Shown here in pieces: positions 1-8,539 of a stretch of DNA of 16,783 nt; position 1 is the stretch's first letter; every line of letters begins with the position of its first letter. The DNA is from an uncultured Acetobacteraceae bacterium (GTDB lineage: Bacteria > Pseudomonadota > Alphaproteobacteria > Acetobacterales > Acetobacteraceae). The position numbers were made by a program, and so were the translations under genes. The notes beneath the pieces are model-generated. The model searched no databases, was not told the origin of the DNA, and saw only the letters and a program-made list of their open reading frames with translations. Location of the stretch: positions 1-16,783 of the forward strand of contig CAIMEK010000440.1 in NCBI GenBank assembly GCA_903839965.1. Direction: 5' to 3'.

Positions 1-153
1 CTGCTGGTCGAGCAGAACGCCCGCATGGCGCTCGCCCTGGCGCACCGCGCCTACGTGCTGGGCTCCGGGCGGCTAGTGGCCGAGGGTCCGGCGGCCAGCC
101 TCGCCCGCGACGAGCGCGTGCGCAGCGCCTATCTCGGCCTGGAGGATCGGTAG
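1..153 (+). CDS. livF: Branched-chain amino acid ABC transporter ATP-binding protein, LivF type (3' end only)
   Basis: Only the last 50 codons are in the window, in frame from base 1 and ending with TAG at 151-153. The visible tail begins LLVEQNARMALALAHRAYVL, continues with a GSGRLVAEGP stretch, and ends near AYLG. A VEQN segment followed by an 'A-x-R-x-Y-V-L-x-x-G' segment and a terminal YLG is typical of LivF ATPases, which power branched-chain amino acid or related amide uptake together with LivG, LivH, LivM and LivK. VEQN stands where other ABC ATPases have the H-loop region. Walker motifs lie outside the window, so the assignment rests on this C-terminal signature alone. The gene is probably the last of a liv operon entering from the left. 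The 114 bases between it and the next gene show no clear terminator. Confidence 0.85.
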   Translation: MLVEQNARMALALAHRAYVLGSGRLVAEGPAASLARDERVRSAYLGLEDR

Positions 154-267
154 GAAGCCATCGCGTCCGAAGGGCACCCGACGCCGCGCTGGTAACTGTT
201 GCGATCCTGCATTAGCGTGCCGGAGCCGCCAAGGCACAGCGACCGGGTGGCATTCGGGAGTGAAAAC

Positions 268-2307
268 ATGAGCACACGCAGGCAGTTTCTGGGCTATGGG
301 TCCGCGCTCGCCGCCGTCGCCGCGCCCGCGAGCCTCGCGCTCGCCCAGAACGTGACCCAGACCAGCACCTTCCACGGCTCGGGCCTGGTTGGCACGCTGG
401 AAAGCGCCACCATCGCCAGCACCGTGCCGACCGCGTTCAAGGAAGCGCCGGGTCTGGCCGAACTGGTGAAGCTGGGCAAGCTACCGCCGGTTGCCGAGCG
501 CCTGCCCTCCGAGCCCTTGGTGCTGAAGCCGCTGCAGAGCATCGGCCGCTACGGCGGCACCTGGCGACGCGGCTTCATCGGACCGGCCGACGGCGAGAAC
601 GGCAACCGCATCAACTCCTCCGACAAGCTGCTGTTCTGGGATGCCACCGGCAGCAAGATCGTGCCCGGCGCCGCCAAGGGCTGGGAGATGAGCCCCGACG
701 GCAAGACCTTCACCCTGTTCCTGCGCAAGGGCATGAAGTGGTGGGGCGGCACCCCCTTCACCGCCGACGATTTCGTGTTCTGGTTCGAAGACATCTACTC
801 CAACAAGGACATCGTGCCGACGCCGATCCCCGACCTCACGCCCAGCGGGAAGCCGGGCCGGCTGGTGAAGATCGACGAGACCACCGTGCAATTCCAGTTC
901 GACACACCATTCTTCCTGTTCGTCGACCTGATGGCCGGAGATACGCAGATCGGCGGCGGGCAGTCGATTCAACAGTCGATCGGCAATTACTTCGGCGCCT
1001 ACAGCCCGGGACACTACCTCAAGCAGTTCCTGCCGAAATACTCCTCCGAGGCCAACGTGAACCGGCTTGCGCGCGAGCTGGGCTATGACAACTGGGGACG
1101 CCTGTTCAACTACAAGAAGGACTGGCTGCTCAACCCGGACCTGCCGACGCTCGGCCCGTGGCACACGGTAAAGCCGATCAACACGCCGACCTGGGTGATG
1201 GAGCGCAACCCGTACTACTGGACTGTCGATACCGAGGGCAACCAGCTTCCCTACATCGACAACGTCGTCATGATACTGGCCGAGAATCCGGAGGTAGTGA
1301 GCCTGCGCGCCATGGCCGGCGAGTACGACATGCAGGAGCGCTTCATCGACCTGCAGAAGCTGCCGCTGCTGCTGGAAAACCGCGACCGCGGCAACTACGA
1401 CGTCCACCTCGACCTGGCCTTCAACGGCACCGACATGGCGATTCAGATCAACCTCAGCTACACCGCCGATCCGGAAGTTGCGAAGTGGCTGCAATCCGTG
1501 GACTTCCGCCGCGCGCTGTCGCTCGGCATCGATCGTGACCAACTCAACGAGACCTTTTGGCTCGGGCTCGGCACTGCCGGCTCGGTGGCGCCCGCCGAGG
1601 CGCTGCCGCACAACCCGGGGCCGGAGTGGCGCAAGCGGTGGTCGACCTACGAGCCCGATCGCGCCAACAAGATGCTGGACGCACTGGGCCTGACCAGCAA
1701 GGACTCGGAAGGCTACCGGCTGCGTACCGACAACGGCCAGCGGCTGACGCTGCAGCTCGAGTCGGTGAACGCCAGCATGAATTATCCCAAGCAGATGGAG
1801 ATGGTGGCCCAGCAGTGGCGCAAGATCGGCATTTTTGGCGACGTGAAGCAGATGGAGCGCAGCTTCGCCTTCCAGCGGCTCACTGCCAACCAGGACCAGA
1901 TCAACATCTGGAACAATAGCGGCTCGGAAGTGATCTTCCTGTTTCCGCGCCATTCCCTGCCGGTGGACGTCACCGAGGCACATCTCGGCATCGAGATTGC
2001 CAAATGGTACTCCTCCAACGGCAAGCAGGGAACGGAGCCGAAGGATCCGGAGCTCAGGCGCGCGCTCGAGCTGTTCCGCTCAGCGGCCGGGCAGGCGGAG
2101 GAGGAACGCACCCGGACGGCGCAGGAGATCTGGAAGATCATCGTCGAGCAACAATACTCGATCGGCACCGTCGGCCAGTCTCCGGCGCTGCAGGGCGTTC
2201 GCGTTGTCAGCCGCAGGCTCGGCAACATTCCCAGCCGCGGCTGCATCGCCCAGCACTGCCGCACGCCCGGAACCTCGCATCCCGAGACCTGGTTCTTCAA
2301 GGCATGA
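268..2307 (+). CDS. ABC transporter substrate-binding protein, family 5 (peptide/nickel/opine type), Tat-exported
   Basis: The product is 679 residues and is predicted to be periplasmic. The start at 268 is preferred over an in-frame upstream start at 199 because a twin-arginine signal begins there: TRRQFLG at residues 3-9, a hydrophobic Ala-rich stretch, and a likely cleavage after ALA at residue 26. GGGAG lies about 7 bases upstream of the ATG. The mature part has the SBP_bac_5 pattern: GRYGGTWRRG near residue 95, then a 'PDGKTFTLFLRKGMKWWGG' segment near residues 142-160 followed by TADDFVFWFEDI. A later segment, FRRALSLGIDRDQLN, is also typical of the family. The protein is longer than common DppA/OppA members (about 500-550 residues) and resembles the large subgroup found in alphaproteobacteria. 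Its ligand cannot be read from the sequence. It lies alone on this strand and converges on the importer operon, so its partner permease is uncertain. Confidence 0.9.
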   Translation: MSTRRQFLGYGSALAAVAAPASLALAQNVTQTSTFHGSGLVGTLESATIASTVPTAFKEAPGLAELVKLGKLPPVAERLPSEPLVLKPLQSIGRYGGTWRRGFIGPADGENGNRINSSDKLLFWDATGSKIVPGAAKGWEMSPDGKTFTLFLRKGMKWWGGTPFTADDFVFWFEDIYSNKDIVPTPIPDLTPSGKPGRLVKIDETTVQFQFDTPFFLFVDLMAGDTQIGGGQSIQQSIGNYFGAYSPGHYLKQFLPKYSSEANVNRLARELGYDNWGRLFNYKKDWLLNPDLPTLGPWHTVKPINTPTWVMERNPYYWTVDTEGNQLPYIDNVVMILAENPEVVSLRAMAGEYDMQERFIDLQKLPLLLENRDRGNYDVHLDLAFNGTDMAIQINLSYTADPEVAKWLQSVDFRRALSLGIDRDQLNETFWLGLGTAGSVAPAEALPHNPGPEWRKRWSTYEPDRANKMLDALGLTSKDSEGYRLRTDNGQRLTLQLESVNASMNYPKQMEMVAQQWRKIGIFGDVKQMERSFAFQRLTANQDQINIWNNSGSEVIFLFPRHSLPVDVTEAHLGIEIAKWYSSNGKQGTEPKDPELRRALELFRSAAGQAEEERTRTAQEIWKIIVEQQYSIGTVGQSPALQGVRVVSRRLGNIPSRGCIAQHCRTPGTSHPETWFFKA

Positions 2308-2414
2308 GGACGGACAGGCAAGGATAATGCGTCGAGCCCGGCTGGCCGTCCGACCGGCCCCACTTTTGTGAATCAGGCTTTCCGAGGCGGCCGCCGCAAA
2401 CGATCACACGCCAG

Positions 2415-2443
2415 GGCTACCCGGGCCGACGGCCCGGGTTGCC
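2415..2443. terminator. Candidate bidirectional terminator hairpin between convergent SBP genes
   Basis: ACCCGGGCC at 2419-2427 and GGCCCGGGT at 2431-2439 are perfect inverted repeats of 9 bases around a 3-base loop (GAC). After one T/T mismatch, GGC at 2415-2417 pairs with GCC at 2441-2443. The hairpin lies between the stop codons of two convergent genes (2307 and 2460), where a shared terminator is expected. There is no T-tract on either side, so it is not a classical intrinsic terminator. It may instead act as a Rho-linked or 3'-end-stabilising stem. Confidence 0.55.
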
Positions 2444-2459
2444 GCGAGGTTCGACCCGT

Positions 2460-4040
2460 TCAGTTCGCCGGCCGAACCTTCGTCAGTTCCATCTTCCACA
2501 CGTTCGCGGTGAGCTGCACGTCGGCCACGCTCTTGTTGACCGCGACGCGGTAGATCGGCTGCATCAGGGTCACGTAGTTGGCGTTGTCGACCAGGATGCG
2601 GGCATAGCGCTCGTAGATGACCGCCTGCTTCGCGGCATCGAGCTCTGCCGCGCCGGCGGAGACGATGTCCTTGATCTCCTGGTCGGGCGTCCAACGCATC
2701 CGCGCGGCCACCCGCTGCACCGAAGCGCCGGTCCACAGATACGGGTTGGGCGACGGCGAATTCCACGGCGCCATTGTCGCCTGCAGCTTGCCCGCGTTGA
2801 ACTGGCTGCGCCAGTTGACGTTGTCCATCGGCCGCAGCGTCATCTTGATGCCGACCCGCGCCAGGTCGGCCTGCATCTTCTGCGTCAGCAGCGCGTAGGA
2901 AGTGCTGAAATAGGTCGCGCTGGGGTAGGTCAGCTCGAACTCGAAGCCGGCCGGCGCCCCGGCGGCGGCAAGCAATTGGCGCGCCTTCGCCAGGTCCTCA
3001 TGGTAGCCGAACGCCTTGGTCTGCGCCGCGGTCGTGCCGGCGATGCCGTTCGGCAGGAACGATGGCGGCCGTTCGGCGAAGCCGCCCACCAGCGCCTTGA
3101 TCATGCCGTCGTAGTCCAGCGCCATCGCCACCGCCCGCCGTGCCTCGGGCTTGGCGAGCACCGGATTCAGCGTGGTGTCCGAGGACATCATGAAATACAG
3201 CGTATCGGTGCTGCTGCCCTGGATCACCTTCACGTCCGCATTGCCCGCCAGGGTGTCGAGCTGTTCGGCGGAGAGGTTCATGGCGATATCGATGTCGCCC
3301 TTGCGCACCGCCAGCAACTGCGCACCGCCATCGGAGATGTGGCGGATGACGATGCGTTCGAACGGTGCGGTGCCGCCCCACCAGTTCGGGTTGCGCCTGA
3401 GTTCGACCTCCGAATTCCGCTCCCAGCGCACCATGTGGTAGGCGCCAGTGCCGGCGGAAACGCTGTTGAGCCAGTTGGTCGCCTTGTCCGTCTGGTCGGC
3501 GCCCGGGTCAGCCACGGCCCCTTGCGCCAGCGCCATCTTCTTCGAATAGATGTAGAAGGCCGGCGAAGTCATGTCGATCAGCAGCGGTTCGGCCGGGTTC
3601 TTCACGCCGACATCGACCGTCATCGGATCGACGATCGTCACCGCGCCCATGTTGGCCGCAACGATCGCCGGCTGGTCCTTCAGATTGATCAGCCGGTCGA
3701 GCGAGAACTTCACATCCTCCGCGGCAAACGGCGAGCCGTCCCAGAACTTCACGCCCGGCCGCAGCTTGAAGCGCCACGTCTTGCCGCCGTCCATCGGCGT
3801 CCACTCGGTCGCCAACCCCGGCTTGAGGTTGACGAGGTCGTCGGGGGCGAGCGTCACCAGCGTGTCGTAGACCGCGCCGAGTGTCAGCGGCGGCGTGAGA
3901 TCCGACGAACGGGCGGTGTCGTAGTTGCGTCCGTCGCTGATATCGAGCCCGATGACCAGCGTCGCCTTCTTTTGTGCCAGCGCCGGCCCCGCGGCCAGCA
4001 ATGACAGACCCATGGCAGCGGCCAGACGTAACATACGCAT
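2460..4040 (-). CDS. ABC transporter substrate-binding protein, family 5 (DppA/OppA-like), Sec-exported
   Basis: The product is 526 residues, the usual length for the SBP_bac_5 family. It starts with a Sec signal peptide: MRMLRL, a hydrophobic core, and a likely cleavage after ALA at residue 22. AGGA lies just upstream of the ATG. The family segment 'GGKTWRFKLRPGVKFWDGSPF' followed by AAEDVKFSLDR is near residues 85-117, and a later ARRAVAMALDYDGMIKAL matches the conserved C-lobe helix. It captures a peptide, opine or similar solute in the periplasm for the permease encoded just upstream. It is the last gene of the four-gene importer operon, 87 bases after the ATPase gene. That gap holds a possible -10 box (TATAGC on the minus strand) without a good -35, so an extra promoter is possible but weakly supported. 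The second Met at residue 3 is an alternative start. Confidence 0.93.
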   Translation of the reverse strand: MRMLRLAAAMGLSLLAAGPALAQKKATLVIGLDISDGRNYDTARSSDLTPPLTLGAVYDTLVTLAPDDLVNLKPGLATEWTPMDGGKTWRFKLRPGVKFWDGSPFAAEDVKFSLDRLINLKDQPAIVAANMGAVTIVDPMTVDVGVKNPAEPLLIDMTSPAFYIYSKKMALAQGAVADPGADQTDKATNWLNSVSAGTGAYHMVRWERNSEVELRRNPNWWGGTAPFERIVIRHISDGGAQLLAVRKGDIDIAMNLSAEQLDTLAGNADVKVIQGSSTDTLYFMMSSDTTLNPVLAKPEARRAVAMALDYDGMIKALVGGFAERPPSFLPNGIAGTTAAQTKAFGYHEDLAKARQLLAAAGAPAGFEFELTYPSATYFSTSYALLTQKMQADLARVGIKMTLRPMDNVNWRSQFNAGKLQATMAPWNSPSPNPYLWTGASVQRVAARMRWTPDQEIKDIVSAGAAELDAAKQAVIYERYARILVDNANYVTLMQPIYRVAVNKSVADVQLTANVWKMELTKVRPAN

Positions 4041-4127
4041 GTTTCCTGGTCCTTTTCCTTGACGCGTCGAGGCTATACCAGCCCATCACGAAACGAAAGC
4101 GACAACGAAATCCGCCCGCGCCGCGCC

Positions 4128-6143
4128 TCAGACGCGCCCCGGGAAATGGCAGGCCACCATCTGTCCCGCAACACCGGGCGCCAGCACGGGCGTCTGCGCG
4201 GCGCAGATCGCTTCCGCGACCGGGCAGCGCGTGCGGAACCGGCACCCCGACGGCGGCGAAATCGCCGACGGCGGCTCCCCCTTCATCGCCACCCGCCGCC
4301 GCGTCCGCTCGATCCGCGGGTCGGGCACCGGGGCCGCCGAAATCAGCGCCCGCGTATAGGGGTGCAGCGGGCGCGCGAACAGGTCCCCTGCCCCGGCGAT
4401 TTCCATCACGCGGCCGAGATAGAGCACGACGATGCGGTCGCACACGTGCCGCACCACCGCGAGATCGTGCGCGATGAACAGGTAGGTCAGTCCCAGCCGC
4501 TCCTGCAGGTCGGCCAGGAGATTGATGATCTGCGCCTGGATGTTCACATCCAGCGCCGAAACGGGCTCGTCGGCCACGATCAGTTCCGGCCCCACCGCCA
4601 GCGCCCGCGCAATCGAAATCCGTTGCCGCTGCCCGCCGGAAAACTCGTGCGGGAACCGCCCGGCATGCGCCGGCGCAAGCCCGACCAGGTCGAGCAGTTC
4701 CGCCACCCGCGCCGCCGGGTCGCTCGCCAGCCCATGCAGCACCAGCGGCCCCGCCAGGATGTCGCCCACCGTCATGCGCGGATTGAGCGAGGCGTACGGG
4801 TCCTGGAAGATCATCTGCATCCGCCGGCGCAACGGCTGCATCTCGGCCATGCTCGCCCGCGTGATGTCCTGGCCCTCGAAGGCGATGGACCCCGCCGTGG
4901 GCGTATGCAGCCGCACGATCAGCCGCGCCAGCGTCGACTTGCCGCAGCCGCTCTCGCCGACCAGGCCGACCGTCTCGCCCCGGAACACCTCGAGATCGAC
5001 GCCGTCCACCGCCCGCAGCACCCGCTTGGGCGTGAACAGCGAGTCCCGCGGCAGCACGAAATGCTTCGCCACCCCCACCAGCCGCAGCACCGGCGCCGCC
5101 TGCTCGATCCGCGCCGGCGCCGCCGCGGCCGCCGGCCGCTTCGGCGCGCGCAACGCCATGCCGTCCTGGGTCACCCAGCAGCGGGCGGCCCGCCCCGGCC
5201 CCGCCGGCAACAGCGCCGGCGGCACGGTGCAGCGCGGCTCGGCGAACGGGCAGCGGGCCTGGAACCGGCACCCCGCCGGCCAGGCGCGCGGATCGGGCGG
5301 CTGCCCCTCGATGGTCGCCAGGCGCCGATCCTGCGTCGTCGCATCGATCCGCGGCGCGGCATGCAGCAACGCCCAGGTATAGGGATGCCGCGGATCGGTC
5401 AGCAGGTCCTCCGGCGCCCCCTCTTCGACAACCTCGCCGGCGTACATCACCAACACCCGCGAGCAGACATTGGCGATTACGCCGAGGTCGTGGCTGATCA
5501 GCACCACCGCGGTGCCGAAGCTCGCGTTCAGCTCGCGCAACAGGTCGAGGATCTGCGCCTGGATCGTCACGTCGAGCGCCGTCGTCGGTTCGTCGGCGAT
5601 CAGCAGCACCGGCTCGTTGGAGAACCCCATCGCCAGCATGACCCGCTGGCGCATGCCACCGGAGAACTGGTGCGGATAGGACCCTACCGCGCGGTCGGGC
5701 GCCGAAACTCCCATCCGCCGCAGCAGTTCGATCGCCCGCGCCCGCGCCGCCGCCGCGGTGAACCGCCCATGCGCGGTCATCGCCTCGACCAGTTGCTTGG
5801 CGATCCGCAGCACCGGGTTCAGCGACGTCATCGGGTCCTGGAACACCATGGCAATCTCGCGCCCACGCACGGCGCGGATGGCGCCTTCGTCCAGCGCGGC
5901 GAGATCTTTGCCCCGGAACAGGATTTCGCCGGCGACGATGCGCGCCGGCTCGTCGAGCAGGCGCATGATCGATTTCGCCAGCACGCTCTTGCCCGAGCCG
6001 GATTCGCCGACGATCCCCAGCGTGTCGCCGGCCCGCAGCGTGAAACTCACCCCGTCGACCGCCCGCACCGGCCCGGAATCCATGAGGAACCAGGTGCGCA
6101 GCCCGCGCACCTCCAGCAGCGGCGCTTCAGCGGGTGCGGGCAT
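4128..6143 (-). CDS. Dipeptide/oligopeptide-type ABC transporter ATPase, fused double NBD (DppD-DppF-like)
   Basis: The 671-residue product carries two complete nucleotide-binding domains. From the ATG at 6143, the first half has Walker A GESGSGKS near residue 46, signature FSGGMRQR near 160 and Walker B LLIADE near 180. The second half has GESGCGKS near 396, FSGGQRQR near 501 and LIVADE near 521. The fusion corresponds to DppD plus DppF, as in GsiA and YejF proteins. Each half ends in an oligopeptide-type C-terminal region with four cysteines at near-identical spacing (about residues 292, 298, 305, 322 and 634, 640, 647, 665). In DppD-type ATPases these bind an iron-sulfur cluster. The start overlaps the permease gene by 17 bases. 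An in-frame GTG at 6161 would add six residues; neither start has a strong ribosome binding site, so the exact start is uncertain. Confidence 0.95.
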   Translation of the reverse strand: MPAPAEAPLLEVRGLRTWFLMDSGPVRAVDGVSFTLRAGDTLGIVGESGSGKSVLAKSIMRLLDEPARIVAGEILFRGKDLAALDEGAIRAVRGREIAMVFQDPMTSLNPVLRIAKQLVEAMTAHGRFTAAAARARAIELLRRMGVSAPDRAVGSYPHQFSGGMRQRVMLAMGFSNEPVLLIADEPTTALDVTIQAQILDLLRELNASFGTAVVLISHDLGVIANVCSRVLVMYAGEVVEEGAPEDLLTDPRHPYTWALLHAAPRIDATTQDRRLATIEGQPPDPRAWPAGCRFQARCPFAEPRCTVPPALLPAGPGRAARCWVTQDGMALRAPKRPAAAAAPARIEQAAPVLRLVGVAKHFVLPRDSLFTPKRVLRAVDGVDLEVFRGETVGLVGESGCGKSTLARLIVRLHTPTAGSIAFEGQDITRASMAEMQPLRRRMQMIFQDPYASLNPRMTVGDILAGPLVLHGLASDPAARVAELLDLVGLAPAHAGRFPHEFSGGQRQRISIARALAVGPELIVADEPVSALDVNIQAQIINLLADLQERLGLTYLFIAHDLAVVRHVCDRIVVLYLGRVMEIAGAGDLFARPLHPYTRALISAAPVPDPRIERTRRRVAMKGEPPSAISPPSGCRFRTRCPVAEAICAAQTPVLAPGVAGQMVACHFPGRV

Positions 6144-6996
6144 GCGGATCGAGCCAGTCACGCAGGCCGTCGCCCATGAAGTTGAAGCCCATCACCACGG
6201 TCAGGATGGCCAGGCCCGGAAACGTCGCGACCCACCATTGCTGCACCAGCTCGCGGCCCTCCGCGACCATCGCGCCCCACTCGGGGGCCGGCGGCGTCAC
6301 CCCCAGGCCAAGGAACGACAGGCCGGCGAACACCAGGATCGCATTGCCGAGGTCGAGCGTCACCAGCACGATCAGCGGCCCGACCGCGTTGGGCATGATC
6401 TGGCGGAACAGGATATGCACCGGGCCGAACCCCACGGTCTGTGCGGCCTCGACATATTCCAGCGCCCGCTGCCCGATCACCAGGCTGCGCGCGAGGCGGG
6501 CGAATTTCGGCCACCACACCACCAGCATGGCGATCATCGTGTTCAGCGTGCCGATGCCCAGCGCTGCCGCGATCGCCATCGCCAGGATGATCGGCGGAAA
6601 GCAGAACACCAGGTCGGTCAGGCGCATCAGCGCCTCCTCCGACCAGCCCCGCACATAGGCCGCGACCGCGCCCAGCAGCGTGCCGAAGGCGGCGCCGATC
6701 AGCACCACCGTGAAGCCCACCAGCAGCGACACGCGCCCGCCCCAGATCACCCGCGCGTAGACGTCGCGCCCCAGCGCATCGGTGCCCAGCCAATGCGCGG
6801 CCGAAGGCGGGCGCAGCCGGTCGAGCACGTCGACGAGATTCGGGTCGTAGCGGCCCGTCCAGGGCGCCAGGCCGGCCAGCAGCACCCACAGCACGATGAT
6901 CGCGCTGCCCGCCGCCGCCAGCCCGTAGCGCCGCCACCACCGGCGCGCAGGCGAGGCCATCCGTGGCAGCAGCACCGCCGCGGACATTTCGCTCAT
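6127..6996 (-). CDS. Peptide-type ABC transporter permease, DppC/OppC family
   Basis: The 289-residue inner-membrane protein has the DppC layout. A first hydrophobic helix at about residues 25-44 follows a basic stretch. Next is the family's periplasmic segment with HWLGTDALGRDVYARVIWGG (residues 68-87). The core helices follow, with the cytoplasmic EAA loop at YVEAAQTVGFG (181-191) ahead of RQIMPN. The C-terminal part, FAGLSFLGLGVTPPAPEWG (223-241), is also characteristic. It pairs with the DppB-like protein to form the translocation pore and docks on the fused ATPase through the EAA loop. Its ATG overlaps the stop of the upstream permease gene in the arrangement ATGA (4 bases), which indicates translational coupling. 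The 3' end overlaps the ATPase gene. A second Met at residue 4 is an alternative start. Confidence 0.95.
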   Translation of the reverse strand: MSEMSAAVLLPRMASPARRWWRRYGLAAAGSAIIVLWVLLAGLAPWTGRYDPNLVDVLDRLRPPSAAHWLGTDALGRDVYARVIWGGRVSLLVGFTVVLIGAAFGTLLGAVAAYVRGWSEEALMRLTDLVFCFPPIILAMAIAAALGIGTLNTMIAMLVVWWPKFARLARSLVIGQRALEYVEAAQTVGFGPVHILFRQIMPNAVGPLIVLVTLDLGNAILVFAGLSFLGLGVTPPAPEWGAMVAEGRELVQQWWVATFPGLAILTVVMGFNFMGDGLRDWLDPHARTR

Positions 6997-8006
6997 GCCT
7001 TCACCGTGCGCGGATCGAGCAGCGCGTAGGACATGTCGACCAGGAAGTTCACCGCCACGAACAGCGCCGCCACGATGACCGTGATCGCCATGATCGCCGG
7101 GAAGTCGATCGCCACCGCGCTGCGGAAGGTGTAGCGGCCGAGCCCGGGCCAGGAGAACACCGTCTCCGTCATCACCGCCCCGGCCAGCAGGTTCGCATAG
7201 GCCAGCCCGCCGAGGGTGACCACCGGCAGCATGGCGTTCGGCAACGCGTGCCCGGTCACCACGGTGCGCGCCAGCAGCCCCTTGGCGCGCGCCACCCGCA
7301 CGTAGTCCTGCGACAGCGCCTCCAGCATCGCCGCCCGGGTGGTGCGCGTGATCAGCCCGAGCGTCGAACTCGCCAGCACGATCGCGGGCAACACCAGGTG
7401 CGCCGCCGCATCGCGGAACGTTTCCCAGTCGCCCACCCAGGCGGTGTCGATCAGCAGCAGGCCGGTGATGCGGTCGGGCGGAAACGCGGACACATCGAGC
7501 CGGCCCGGGCCCGGCGCCACGTCCAGTGCCCCGTAGAACACCGCCAGCATGACGAAAGCCAGCCAGAAGGTCGGCGCCGACACCCCGATGAGCGAGACCG
7601 CGCGCGCGAAATTATCGACCCAGCTGTCGCGCTTCACCGCCGCCAGCACGCCGAGCGGCAAGCCGACGATCAACGCGAGCAGGAAGGCCACCGACGCCAG
7701 TTCCACCGTGGCCGGCGCATAGTCCCTGATGTCCTGGATGACCGGCCGGTGGGAGGCGATCGACTCGCCGAAATCGCCCCGCGCCAACCCCTGCAGGAAC
7801 ACCCAGTAGCGCTCCCACAGCGGCAGATCGAGCCCCCAGTGGTGCCGGAACGCCGCCACCATCGTGGGATCGGCGGCGGCGAGGTCGCCGAGTTGGGCCA
7901 GCACCGGGTCGCCCGGCACCGTATTGGCGATCAGGAACACCACCAGCGAGGCCAGGACCACCATGATGCAGGAAATCACCAGCCGCGAGGCGATATAGCC
8001 GATCAC
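6993..8006 (-). CDS. Peptide-type ABC transporter permease, DppB/OppB family
   Basis: The product is about 337 residues when started at the GTG at 8006, giving the N-terminus MIGYIASRLVISC, which matches the usual start of DppB proteins (a short basic/hydrophobic beginning of helix 1). The frame stays open upstream to 8120, but that extra part is Arg- and Cys-rich and unlike any permease N-terminus, so it was excluded. The family segment NTVPGDPV is near residue 28, and GLDLPLWERYWVFLQGLARGD-like sequence is near residues 58-78. The EAA loop 'YVRVARAKGL' is near 235-244, and the FSWPGLGRY segment is near 284. It is the first gene of the importer operon and probably carries the operon's promoter in the divergent region upstream. 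The ribosome binding site is weak (GGGA about 10 bases upstream), so the start is good but not certain. Confidence 0.92.
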   Translation of the reverse strand: MIGYIASRLVISCIMVVLASLVVFLIANTVPGDPVLAQLGDLAAADPTMVAAFRHHWGLDLPLWERYWVFLQGLARGDFGESIASHRPVIQDIRDYAPATVELASVAFLLALIVGLPLGVLAAVKRDSWVDNFARAVSLIGVSAPTFWLAFVMLAVFYGALDVAPGPGRLDVSAFPPDRITGLLLIDTAWVGDWETFRDAAAHLVLPAIVLASSTLGLITRTTRAAMLEALSQDYVRVARAKGLLARTVVTGHALPNAMLPVVTLGGLAYANLLAGAVMTETVFSWPGLGRYTFRSAVAIDFPAIMAITVIVAALFVAVNFLVDMSYALLDPRTVKA

Positions 8007-8539
8007 CGTCGCCGGTCCCGGCGCGCCATCAACCCGGACCTTCGCCCGGGCGCGCGATCCGCAGCAACGCCCGCAGCCCGTTTGTCGAACACCACAGTGG
8101 CGGCCCCGCCTGCACTTCACCCGCTCCCGCGCCCGTCCGACCCGTCAGCGGGGACGCAGCGCAACCTGGCGTTCACCATCACACGAGGCGTTCGGGAGAA
8201 TCAAGGACCGGCCCGCGGCACGGGGGCGACGCTCCCGGTCTGCCGCAGGGCGACCGAAAGCACACGCACCCGCTCACAAAGCGGGGCGCGCCCGGCGCAC
8301 ATGAACCCGCCTATGCACCCTGAAGGATGAACAAGACATCAACCTGACCCGCCCGGGCGATCCCGCCGGACTGCAAATGACCGGCGAAGCTGCCCTGGGC
8401 CCGGTCCGGCTCCGGATCATATCGCCATCGTCAGTTTTAAATCGTTCCTTCATCGGTGGGGGGCAAGGTCGCGGTCAGCACGGCTTGTCCCGCCGTCTGT
8501 CGCAAATCCGTAGCACAACCATTTTCCCCGGGAACCACC
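8007..8539. other. Divergent intergenic region between importer and chemosensory operons, no gene seen
   Basis: This 533-base stretch separates two divergent operons and should hold both promoters. I see no credible gene on either strand. A 10-base perfect palindrome CGCCCGGGCG occurs twice, at 8043-8052 and 8350-8359. The stretch around 8420-8452 is richer in A and T than its surroundings and includes TTAAAT (8437-8442), a 4-of-6 match to a -10 box. No acceptable -35 lies at 17 bases from it, and I find no sigma-28 or sigma-54 consensus. It is therefore the best place for a promoter of the chemosensory operon, but none can be assigned. Confidence 0.6.

Noticed and set aside
199..267. Upstream start of the large SBP at 199
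   Set aside because: It would bury the twin-arginine signal 23 residues inside the protein, and the ATG at 268 has its own GGGAG site.
4059..6179. A plus-strand open frame of about 700 codons opposite the fused ATPase gene
   Set aside because: The translation is dominated by Arg, Pro, His and Gln and mirrors the ATPase codons. The minus-strand gene has complete Walker and signature motifs.
8007..8120. N-terminal extension of the DppB-like permease to 8120
   Set aside because: The added residues are rich in Arg and Cys, lack membrane-protein character, and precede a typical permease N-terminus at the GTG at 8006.
6963..8330. A plus-strand open frame of about 455 codons opposite the DppB-like permease
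   Set aside because: The His/Arg/Gln-rich translation has no family pattern and the permease on the other strand is certain. The short terminal ATG frame near 8301-8330 (nine codons) has no convincing ribosome binding site.
8437..8470. A sigma-28-type chemotaxis promoter (TAAA, spacer, GCCGATAA) upstream of the MCP gene
   Set aside because: TAAA is present, but at the expected spacing the sequence reads TGGGGGGC, which does not match GCCGATAA.
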